A model generated the notes under the pieces. That model worked only from the letters and a program-made list of their open reading frames with translations, was not told where the DNA came from and ran no database searches. A stretch of 64,000 nucleotides of DNA from Runella rosea (lineage in GTDB: Bacteria > Bacteroidota > Bacteroidia > Cytophagales > Spirosomataceae): assembly GCF_003325355.1 (NCBI RefSeq), contig NZ_CP030850.1, forward strand, positions 4,519,501 through 4,583,500. The letters run 5' to 3'. Position 1 is the first letter of the stretch. Each line of letters opens with the position of its first letter. Shown piece after piece: positions 42,176-49,484 of this stretch. The position numbers were made by a program, and so were the translations under genes.

Positions 42176-44608
42176 ATGCGTTTAATTTTATTTTTTAGTC
42201 TGCTTACATTTTCGGTCTATGCCCAATCACGTTTTACGGTCAGTGGTTATATCCGCGAAAGTGGAAGCCAGGAGCAATTAATCGGCGTAAACGTTTATTT
42301 GCCAAATACTACCACTGGCACGACTTCCAATACCTACGGTTTTTATTCCATTACCCTTCCCGCGTCCGATTCCGTTACGTTGGCTTTTTCATTTGTTGGC
42401 TATGGCACAGAAATCCGGACCGTAAAACTGCGTAGCAACCTCCAACTTAACGTGCAGCTGGCGGCTATCGGGCGAGAGCTGAATGAAGTGGTTGTGTCGG
42501 GGAGACGTGAGGCCGACAAAGTTAGCCAAACGGCACAAATGAGTCGGATTGATATTCCGGTACAACAAATCAAGAAAATTCCCGCGTTTTTGGGCGAAAA
42601 GGATGTGTTACGTGTGCTGCAACTCATGCCTGGCGTACAAAAAGGCTCAGAAGGCCAAACGGGTATTTATGTGCGTGGTGGTGGTCCCGACCAAAATTTG
42701 GTGATTCTCGATGACGCGCCAGTGTATAATGTAAGTCACCTATTTGGATTTTTCTCCGTTTTCAACGGCGACGCTCTCAAAAGTGTCGAACTGACTAAAG
42801 GAGGCTTTCCCGCACGATTTGGCGGGCGGTTGTCGTCGGTGGTAGAGCTGAATATGAAAGAAGGAAACAAAGAAAAGCTGCACGGTGAAGGTGGCGGCGG
42901 ACTGATTGCTAGTCGTTTAACACTCGAAGGTCCTATCAAAAAGAAAGGAGTTGCAGTGGCCAAGTCATCTTTTCTAATTTCGGGGCGACGTACGTACTTG
43001 GACTTATTGGCGCGGCCGCTCATTGCTGCCCAAACCGACGACAATACGATGGGAGGCTATTATTTCTACGACCTCAATGCTAAATTCAATTATGATTTTG
43101 GACAAAAAAATAAGGTATACGCCAGTGGGTATTTTGGGAAAGATCGATTTTTCTTTCGCGAAAAAAACGCATCTTCTGGAAGTGAAGGGGGATTGAATTG
43201 GGGCAATGCGACTGGTACACTGCGCTGGAACCACCTATTTAGTGAGAAACTGTTCTCCAACGCTTCGTTGATTTTTAGCAACTACAAATTTCAGATTTAT
43301 GCCAAAGAAAGTGAAAGGTTTAATAATACAGAAAACGAGTTTGAGCTGCGCTATACCTCAGGGGTAAGGGATTGGGGGCTAAAGTACGATGTTGATTATT
43401 TTCCAAATCCTCAACATGCCTTACGTTTTGGCGTGGTGACTACATTGCACCGTTTTACGCCGAGCGCCGTAGTGGTCAAAAATTCAGATATTAATCAATT
43501 CAAAACCGAAGTAGAAGCCCTCAACAACGTTGAGTCGGGAATCTATGCCGAAGATACTTGGAAGCCTAATCGTTGGCTCAAAATGAATGCTGGCTTAAGA
43601 TTGAGCCATTTTAGAGCAGAGAACCAAAATTATTTTCGGCCAGAGCCACGCATTTCAACCGCCCTGATGTTGCGTCCAGATTTATCGTTTAAAGCATCGT
43701 ATGCCCGCATGAATCAGTACATTCACTTACTTTCTAACACTGGTATTGGTCTGCCAACGGATTTGTGGGTGCCGAGTACCGCCAAAATTGCACCGCAGCA
43801 ATCGAGTCAGGTAGCGGCGGGTTTTGCTAAGGATTTTGAAAAACAGGGTTTGGCACTGACGTTGGAAGGATATTACAAAAACATGAACAATATCGTCAAC
43901 TATAAAGAAGGTTCTAGCTTTTTGTTGATTGATGACCCCTCAAGTGCTGAAAAGGTTCGTTGGGATGAAAATATCACCAGCGGGCGCGGCTGGTCGTATG
44001 GGGCAGAAGTATTATTACAGAAAAAAACAGGCAAACTTTCGGGTTGGATTGGCTACACACTTTCGTGGACGCAATGGAAATTTGCCGAGCTCAATTTCGG
44101 ACAAACATTTTATCCTCGTTATGACCGCCGACATGATTTATCAATTGTGGGGATTTACGAATTTAGCCCCCGTATTACGCTTTCTGGCACGTGGGTGTAT
44201 GGCACTGGCAATGCCCTCACATTGCCTCAGAGCAATTATATAGCTTATCCTCATAATCTAAATCCGCAAGTGCAATATGGTCAAAATGCAAATGCTCCGT
44301 CGATTGTCTATAGGTCGTTTGGTGGTGGATGGAGTGTGAGTGATTATGGGCCCAAAAACAGTTTTCGCGCCGAGCCTTACCACCGCTTTGATTTAAGTTT
44401 ACAGTTTCACAAGAAAAAAAGGCATCACGAGCGAACCTGGGAATTGAGTGTTTATAACCTCTACAATCGTCGAAATCCTTTTTTTTACAACCTCACTTCC
44501 CGTCAGGTGTTTGATGCCAACGGAAAATATGTAAAAACGGAGACGGTGCTACAACGCATTTCTATTTTCCCGATTGTACCGACTTTGAGTTATAACTTTA
44601 AATTTTAA
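42176..44608 (+). CDS. TonB-dependent receptor paired with DUF4249 lipoprotein
   Basis: 810 residues, outer-membrane transporter. Signal peptide MRLILFFSLLTFSVYA. Residues about 20-105 are the carboxypeptidase-like Ig domain (FTVSGYIRESGSQEQLIGVNVYL, TYGFYSITLPASDSVTLAFSFVGY). The plug follows (QIKKIPAFLGEKDVLRVLQLMPGVQKGSEGQTGIYVRGGGPDQN, VYNVSHLFGFFSVFNGDALKSVELTKGGFPARFGGRLSSVVEL). The barrel ends FPIVPTLSYNFKF with a terminal Phe. The plug pattern PAFLGEKDVLRVLQLLPGV is that of receptors whose partner is DUF4249, and the DUF4249 gene starts 5 bases after the stop. The ligand is unknown. ATG at 42176. Confidence 0.95.
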   Translation: MRLILFFSLLTFSVYAQSRFTVSGYIRESGSQEQLIGVNVYLPNTTTGTTSNTYGFYSITLPASDSVTLAFSFVGYGTEIRTVKLRSNLQLNVQLAAIGRELNEVVVSGRREADKVSQTAQMSRIDIPVQQIKKIPAFLGEKDVLRVLQLMPGVQKGSEGQTGIYVRGGGPDQNLVILDDAPVYNVSHLFGFFSVFNGDALKSVELTKGGFPARFGGRLSSVVELNMKEGNKEKLHGEGGGGLIASRLTLEGPIKKKGVAVAKSSFLISGRRTYLDLLARPLIAAQTDDNTMGGYYFYDLNAKFNYDFGQKNKVYASGYFGKDRFFFREKNASSGSEGGLNWGNATGTLRWNHLFSEKLFSNASLIFSNYKFQIYAKESERFNNTENEFELRYTSGVRDWGLKYDVDYFPNPQHALRFGVVTTLHRFTPSAVVVKNSDINQFKTEVEALNNVESGIYAEDTWKPNRWLKMNAGLRLSHFRAENQNYFRPEPRISTALMLRPDLSFKASYARMNQYIHLLSNTGIGLPTDLWVPSTAKIAPQQSSQVAAGFAKDFEKQGLALTLEGYYKNMNNIVNYKEGSSFLLIDDPSSAEKVRWDENITSGRGWSYGAEVLLQKKTGKLSGWIGYTLSWTQWKFAELNFGQTFYPRYDRRHDLSIVGIYEFSPRITLSGTWVYGTGNALTLPQSNYIAYPHNLNPQVQYGQNANAPSIVYRSFGGGWSVSDYGPKNSFRAEPYHRFDLSLQFHKKKRHHERTWELSVYNLYNRRNPFFYNLTSRQVFDANGKYVKTETVLQRISIFPIVPTLSYNFKF

Positions 44609-44613
44609 ACGCC

Positions 44614-45552
44614 ATGAAAAATACCATTCTAGCCCTCTTGGCGATTTGCTCAATCAGCCTTTTTTCTTGCGAAACCCTCGTCAATGACGTGGACCCTGAC
44701 CGCCTGCCGCGCAGTGACAGCAAATTGGTGGTTCATGGTTATCTATCACCACAGGATACTACAATAAGCATTAACGTTTATTATAGTAGTCAATTGATTG
44801 GGGGCAATAATTCACCTTATTGGTTGAATGGGTCACCAATATCACTAAACGACGCCGTTGTCACGCTCTCAAACCAAGGTAAAAGAGTAACATTACCATT
44901 TGATTCCAAAACAGGTACGTATAGTATTAAAGCTACAACTATGCCGATTTTGGAAGGACAAACGTATGAATTGAAAGTAGAAAGAGGCGGCCAAACCGCC
45001 GAAGCCCAATGTACAGTTCCCAAAGCCGTAGCTATTCAGGAAATAAAACAAGATTCTGTAGATTCCAAGATGATGGATCCAAGTAATCCTAACTATGTTC
45101 CTCCCAAAGAATACCTTTATCGTATTGTTTGGCGTGACATTGCTGGGCAGGAAAATTATTATCGGGTAGGGGGGTATGTGTTTCAGAACCAGACGGTTCA
45201 GACAAACCCCAATATGGTTACGGTCATTCCATCCATTCAAGACCTGAATTTTGGAGAAAATAATCGTTTGGGTGCTTTTTCGACGGACGCTAGTGCCGAC
45301 GGCCTAGAAATGATATCCAGTACTGCGCGCACTAGGCTGTATAATTATCCTGGCTCAACGTTGGTTTTTAAAGTGAAGTATGTCGAGTTGACATTACTTA
45401 ATTGTGAAAAAACCTACTATGATTATCATCGTGCGGTGCAGGCGTTTGACCGAAATAACCCCTTTGCGGAGCCGTCATTGATTCCTTCAAACATTAAAAA
45501 CGGACTGGGTTGCTTTGCCGCATTCAATCGAAGCTCATTTGTGTTAAAGTAA
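44614..45552 (+). CDS. DUF4249 lipoprotein
   Basis: 312 residues. Lipoprotein signal MKNTILALLAICSISLFSCET with the Cys near residue 19. DUF4249 features: KLVVHGYLSPQDTTISINVYYS near residue 37, DAVVTLSNQGKRVTLPFD, EGQTYELKVERGGQTAEAQCTVPKAV near residue 110 (an Ig-like strand pattern), and the C-terminal domain with YYDYHRAVQAFDRNNPFAEPSLIPSNIKNGLGCFAAFN. It is the usual partner of the TonB receptor just upstream and probably sits at the outer face of the outer membrane to deliver or cap the ligand; that role is inference. Confidence 0.93.
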   Translation: MKNTILALLAICSISLFSCETLVNDVDPDRLPRSDSKLVVHGYLSPQDTTISINVYYSSQLIGGNNSPYWLNGSPISLNDAVVTLSNQGKRVTLPFDSKTGTYSIKATTMPILEGQTYELKVERGGQTAEAQCTVPKAVAIQEIKQDSVDSKMMDPSNPNYVPPKEYLYRIVWRDIAGQENYYRVGGYVFQNQTVQTNPNMVTVIPSIQDLNFGENNRLGAFSTDASADGLEMISSTARTRLYNYPGSTLVFKVKYVELTLLNCEKTYYDYHRAVQAFDRNNPFAEPSLIPSNIKNGLGCFAAFNRSSFVLK

Positions 45553-45558
45553 AAAAGG

Positions 45559-45596
45559 TCCCTGTCAGAGTAGCAAAATATACCCTCTGACAGGGA
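45559..45596 (-). terminator. terminator between convergent genes
   Basis: TCCCTGTCAGAG (45559-45570) and CTCTGACAGGGA (45585-45596) form a perfect 12-bp stem. The A-run on the left gives a T-run on the minus strand, so it mainly serves the reductase gene, but it also lies 6 bases past the DUF4249 stop. Confidence 0.78.
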
Positions 45597-45604
45597 TGGT
45601 TTGC

Positions 45605-46576
45605 TTATGGCTTCAACAGTACCTTTCCCCAGCGGCCGTGGGCATCGGCATGGGTAACGGCGGCTTTTATTTCATCCAGGCTATAAATAGCCTCAATCGG
45701 CATTTTAACCTGCCCAGTAGACAATAATGTAATCACCTCCTGCGATACCTTTTGGCGCGTACTCCCATCTACTCGTCGCATCCAATCTGTAAGCCAGAAG
45801 CCTTTTAGGGTCAGCTCGCGGAAAATCATCAGGCCGATATTGATTTTAGGGTCTTGAAGGCTTAAAACGCCATAAATGAGCATGATAGCGCCGCGCCCCA
45901 TGCATTTTACTGCTTCGCTTGCTGTGTCACCTCCTACGCATTCTAAGACGGCCCGTACGCCTTCGTAATTGGTAATATGCTGCACGCGTTTCGGCAAGTT
46001 TTCTTCGGCGGTATTAATAATTTCATCCACACCGAGCGCTTTCAGTTCGTCATTATGGTCATTGCGGCGTACCGTACCTATGGTTTTGATGCCGCGCATT
46101 TTGCAGATTTGGATGACCATTTTTCCTAAAGCCGAAGTACAGGCCGTAATCATGAGCCATTCTCCTTCTTTGACGCCCGAGTCTTCTACCATGGCTACGG
46201 CTGTGAATGGATTCACGAACAATTGGGCGGCGGTTTCATCGTTCATGGCATCTGGAACAGGAATTAATGTTCGATGGTTAGTGACGATGTATTCACTCCA
46301 AGCCCCAATCCCCGTAAAACTTACGCGTGTACCGACCGCAATTTTGGCATTAGTGCCTACGGCTTCCACAATTCCTACCCCTTCAAATCCTGCGCCTGAC
46401 GGCAAATGCGGACGAATCCCGTACAGGTTTTGTACAAACATAATATCGGAAGGGTTGATGGGGCTGGCCAAAACTTTGATGAGGACTTCGTCAGGCCCAG
46501 GAGTGAGGGTTTCTGCATTTTCAGCGTTTAAAATATCCGCTGGTTTACCGAAGTGATGGAATACGACTTTTTTCAT
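45605..46576 (-). CDS. zinc-free alcohol dehydrogenase-like / enoyl reductase (MDR family)
   Basis: 323 residues, medium-chain dehydrogenase/reductase fold. VVFHHFGKPADILN and PINPSDIMFVQNLYGIRPHLPSGAGFEGVGIVEAVG near residues 35-75 are the pattern of mitochondrial enoyl reductase (MECR) relatives. WLMITACTSALGKMVIQICKMRGIKTIGTVRR near residue 140 is the NADPH-binding Rossmann loop. No structural zinc Cys cluster is present, so it is a quinone oxidoreductase/enoyl reductase type. The likely reaction is NADPH-dependent reduction of an alpha,beta-unsaturated carbonyl such as an enoyl-CoA or quinone; the true substrate is not clear. Confidence 0.88.
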   Translation of the reverse strand: MKKVVFHHFGKPADILNAENAETLTPGPDEVLIKVLASPINPSDIMFVQNLYGIRPHLPSGAGFEGVGIVEAVGTNAKIAVGTRVSFTGIGAWSEYIVTNHRTLIPVPDAMNDETAAQLFVNPFTAVAMVEDSGVKEGEWLMITACTSALGKMVIQICKMRGIKTIGTVRRNDHNDELKALGVDEIINTAEENLPKRVQHITNYEGVRAVLECVGGDTASEAVKCMGRGAIMLIYGVLSLQDPKINIGLMIFRELTLKGFWLTDWMRRVDGSTRQKVSQEVITLLSTGQVKMPIEAIYSLDEIKAAVTHADAHGRWGKVLLKP

Positions 46577-46673
46577 GATTATAAAGAGATTAACTTATTT
46601 ACATCAGTGTTTGTCAAATTGAATACAATGTTCAATATTCGGCAAATACTTTTATATTTTTCATTTTTACGCA

Positions 46674-47423
46674 ATGAAAGTTATTTATACAATTTGGTGT
46701 TTTTTTTGGTTGATTCTCATTTTTTTGCTTCTATTTCCATTCACGTATATCTGTTTACAACGAAAAGAATGGAAACCGTACGCCCACTGGATAAACCGAC
46801 TCTGGGGGCGACTGTTTTTTCCATTGGCAGGGATTAGGTTTGAGATAGAATATCGGGGTCAACTTGCTCCAAAACAGGCCTACGTTTTTTGCGCCAATCA
46901 TTTTTCGTATTTGGATATTGCAGTAATGGGCGTTATTGTAGAACATTATTTTGCTTTTGTCGGAAAAGATGGGGTCAAAAACATCCCGCTTTTTGGCTAT
47001 ATGTTTCGGCATTTGCACATTCAGGTAAAGCGAGAAAGTACCCAGAGCCGGGTGTCTTCGCTGAATCGTGCCATCAAAACCTTGGCGCAAGGAAGAAGTA
47101 TTGTGGTTTTTCCCGAGGGGGGGATTAAGGCAAAACAGCCACCTCAAATGCATCAACCTTTTATGGATGGCGCATTTAAGATGGCTATTCAGCAGCAAGT
47201 ACCGATTGTTCCTATCAGTCTGCTGACAAATTATAAAATTTTACCAGACGTAAATCCTATCCGAATGCACCGTTTTCCAATGCAGGCGGTAGTACACGAA
47301 GCAATACCAACAGTCGGCCTAACTCCTCAGGATGTTGTATCTTTAAGAGACAAATGCTATGGAGTGATAGACGACGAACTGAAAAAACATCATCTCCCTC
47401 AACAGAAGGGAAGCAAAGAGTAA
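46674..47423 (+). CDS. plsC: 1-acyl-sn-glycerol-3-phosphate acyltransferase family protein
   Basis: 249 residues. An N-terminal membrane anchor (VIYTIWCFFWLILIFLLLFPFTYICL) is followed by the acyltransferase core. NHFSYLDIAV near residue 78 is the HX4D catalytic motif, IPLFGYMFRHLHIQVKRES motif II, FPEGGIKAKQPP near residue 145 motif III with Glu, and VPIVPISLLTNYKI motif IV. It should transfer an acyl group to lysophosphatidic acid at the inner membrane in phospholipid synthesis. A related acyltransferase role on another lipid cannot be excluded. ATG at 46674. It converges with the sigma-factor unit. Confidence 0.9.
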   Translation: MKVIYTIWCFFWLILIFLLLFPFTYICLQRKEWKPYAHWINRLWGRLFFPLAGIRFEIEYRGQLAPKQAYVFCANHFSYLDIAVMGVIVEHYFAFVGKDGVKNIPLFGYMFRHLHIQVKRESTQSRVSSLNRAIKTLAQGRSIVVFPEGGIKAKQPPQMHQPFMDGAFKMAIQQQVPIVPISLLTNYKILPDVNPIRMHRFPMQAVVHEAIPTVGLTPQDVVSLRDKCYGVIDDELKKHHLPQQKGSKE

Positions 47424-47455
47424 TTCGCAAACAAAAAGCAGTCAATCGTTGGCAA

Positions 47456-47695
47456 TTATGCCACAGATTGACTGCCTGTATAGTTTCGCGAATACTCCAG
47501 AATGTTTGAAACTGCGCGGTTTGAGGGCGCACGTTCAATTTTGGTCATTAAGCTTTTTATCTCAAGTGTATCGAGATAAAATTCCAATAGCTCTTGGTCG
47601 CCGATTAAGGCATCTTCAATGAGCGTGTTTTCTTCATCGGTTGTTTCTTCATAAACATACCGAATGACATCATCTGGGGTAAACGTTTGTATCAT
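47456..47695 (-). CDS. small protein overlapping an ECF sigma gene
   Basis: 79 residues, acidic at the N-terminus (MIQTFTPDDVIRYVYEETTDEENTLIEDALI), then predicted helices GDQELLEFYLDTLEIKSLMTKIERAPSNRAVSNILEYSRN. No Cys, no membrane segment. It begins inside the last 26 bases of the ECF sigma gene in another frame, which indicates translational coupling. Its position, size and leading-helix acidic character would fit a cytosolic anti-sigma or sigma-associated regulator, but I do not recognise its family. The same gene pair with this small-protein shape seems common in Cytophagales, from memory. Confidence 0.7.
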   Translation of the reverse strand: MIQTFTPDDVIRYVYEETTDEENTLIEDALIGDQELLEFYLDTLEIKSLMTKIERAPSNRAVSNILEYSRNYTGSQSVA

Positions 47696-48269
47696 ATATA
47701 GGAACGCGTTTGCTGAGTTGCTTTCGCAGATTAATCAGCGCGTAACGCATTCTCCCCAAAGCCGTGTTGATACTCACTCCTGTGGCATCTGCAATTTCCT
47801 GAAAACTCATGTCTTCGTAGTGCCGCATAATGAGCACTTCCCGCTGAGGGTCAGGCAATCGTTGAATCAGTTCGCGTAGGTGTTCATGCGTTTCTTGACG
47901 AATCTGGAGCGACTCAATCGAGTCTTCCGAAAAGTCTAACGTATTAAACACGTTGCTTCCGTCTTCAAACACTATCTCGGGGTAGCGTTTGTCGCGCCGA
48001 AAATGGTCAATAGCCAAATTGTGAGCAATTCTCAGTATCCACGGCAAAAACTTGCCCTCATCGTTATACTTACCAGATTTAAGCGTTTCAACAGCTTTAA
48101 CGAAGCTATCCTGCATTAAATCCTCAGCTACGTACTGATCCTTAACAATCAAATAAATAGTGGTGTAAATCTTGGACTTGTGACGCTGAACGAGTTTTTC
48201 AAAGGCTTTTTCGTTGCCATGAACGTACAATGAAACCAGATCACTGTCGCTAACTTGGTACTTTTCCAT
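47670..48269 (-). CDS. ECF sigma-70 family RNA polymerase sigma factor
   Basis: 199 residues. Region 2 contains DSDLVSLYVHGNEKAFEKLVQRHKSKIYTTI and VAEDLMQDSFVKAVETL (core-binding and -10 recognition), with FLPWILRIAHNLAIDHFRRDKRY completing it near residue 90. Region 4 is LIQRLPDPQREVLIMRHYEDMSFQEIADATGVSINTALGRMRYALINLRK near residue 135-185, the helix-turn-helix that reads the -35 element. There is no region 1 or 3, so it is an extracytoplasmic-function type. A promoter stands upstream. The next gene overlaps it by 26 bases and may modulate it. Target promoters cannot be told from this window. Confidence 0.94.
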   Translation of the reverse strand: MEKYQVSDSDLVSLYVHGNEKAFEKLVQRHKSKIYTTIYLIVKDQYVAEDLMQDSFVKAVETLKSGKYNDEGKFLPWILRIAHNLAIDHFRRDKRYPEIVFEDGSNVFNTLDFSEDSIESLQIRQETHEHLRELIQRLPDPQREVLIMRHYEDMSFQEIADATGVSINTALGRMRYALINLRKQLSKRVPIYDTNVYPR

Positions 48270-48570
48270 TTCAGTATGTACAATTAGTTAACGTAAATCT
48301 TTGTTTCGATATTGTAGCCCCTCGTTGTTTTGGTTGAAGAAAATTATTTTGCGTCTTAACTTTATGACCCAAAGATAAAACAATAAAAATTTATTGTGCA
48401 AGCGTTTGCCAAATTTTTTTTAAAGTGTAAGGGAAACACCAAATATAATTCCGAGTATTCTTTGGAAACCAGAATTATTGTCGGTATTACACTTAATCAA
48501 GAAAAAATTGTACAGGCAAATTGTTTTATGAAATTCAAGGATATTTATTAAGTATTTTTTCCAATAGAAA
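48270..48570. other. intergenic region between hisA and the sigma gene
   Basis: About 300 bases, no coding frame. It holds the sigma-factor promoter at 48370-48402 and AT-rich sequence downstream of hisA. No clear terminator hairpin for hisA was found. Confidence 0.45.
48370..48402 (-). promoter_or_regulatory. Bacteroidetes-type promoter of the ECF sigma gene
   Basis: On the minus strand TATCTTTG (48370-48377) fits TAnnTTTG exactly. CTTG (48399-48402) lies 21 bases upstream. Transcription would start near 48363, giving a leader of about 95 bases. Confidence 0.55.
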
Positions 48571-49296
48571 TTACTTAATAGACCATCGTTGCAGCTCTGC
48601 CAAAGTTACTTTGCCTTCATAAATGGCTTTCCCAACAATTACGCCAAAAAGATTCATTTCGGCCAACATCTCGATATCGCCTAAGTTGCTTACGCCTCCG
48701 CTGGCAATGATTTTTATGCCAGGACATTGGTCCTGCATATTTCGGTACAATTCAAAAGAAGGTCCCTGAAGCAATCCGTCTTTGGCAACATCTGTACTTA
48801 TAGTATACTGCGCGCCTTTATCAATCCATTTTTGTACAAAATCATAGACCCATAGTTCGGTTCCTTCCTCCCACCCGCTGACGGCTACGCGCTCATTGCG
48901 GGCGTCGGCACCTAAGATGATTTTGTCACCGCCGTAATTTGAAAGCCATTTTTCAAACAAGTCTGGATTTTTTACGGCAATACTCCCACCCGTTACCTGT
49001 TTGGCACCAGATTCAAATACTACTCGTAAATCATCCTCTGACTGAACGCCTCCGCCAAAGTCGACATGAAGTTTGGTTTTGGTTGCAATAGTTTCCAAAA
49101 CTTTCCAATTGATTACTTTTTTAGCCTTGGCACCGTCCAAATCAACAAGGTGCAGGCGAGTGAGTCCCGCATCCTCAAACTGCATAGCAACCTCTAACGG
49201 ATGCTCATTGTAGATTTTCTTTTTTTCGTAATCACCTTGGGTTAGGCGTACACACTTGCCTTCAATTAGGTCTATGGCGGGAATGATATGAAACAT
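48571..49296 (-). CDS. hisA: phosphoribosylformimino-5-aminoimidazole carboxamide ribotide isomerase HisA
   Basis: Isomerises ProFAR to PRFAR in histidine synthesis, the product then taken by HisF/HisH. 241 residues, TIM barrel. IIPAIDLIEGKCVRLTQGDYEKK near residue 4 carries the catalytic Asp, LHLVDLDGAK near residue 50 the phosphate/substrate site, VDFGGGVQSEDDLRVVFESGA near residue 75, STDVAKDGLLQGPSFELYR near residue 165 the second catalytic Asp, and IASGGVSNLGDIEML the C-terminal phosphate-binding loop. Length normal. It stands alone, away from hisH at 37.5 kb. Confidence 0.96.
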   Translation of the reverse strand: MFHIIPAIDLIEGKCVRLTQGDYEKKKIYNEHPLEVAMQFEDAGLTRLHLVDLDGAKAKKVINWKVLETIATKTKLHVDFGGGVQSEDDLRVVFESGAKQVTGGSIAVKNPDLFEKWLSNYGGDKIILGADARNERVAVSGWEEGTELWVYDFVQKWIDKGAQYTISTDVAKDGLLQGPSFELYRNMQDQCPGIKIIASGGVSNLGDIEMLAEMNLFGVIVGKAIYEGKVTLAELQRWSIK

Positions 49297-49484
49297 GAAT
49301 TTAGTGAGTAATCCACCGTCAAAAGTGGAGTCTGTGGGTGAGTTTTGACCGTAAAATTAAGTAGTAACCGTGGGTTTAACAATACTTGATTGTATAGTGA
49401 CTACCTTTGTGGGAACTTTTCGTTGAACATTTGTCATTTAGCATTGGCTATACATTTTGATAAATGTTCAAGGCCTTATGTTGA

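Noticed and set aside
46553-46837. 94-codon frame overlapping the start of plsC
   Set aside because: It is out of frame with the acyltransferase and begins inside the 5' end of the reductase gene on the other strand; the plsC frame has a clear anchor and HX4D motif.
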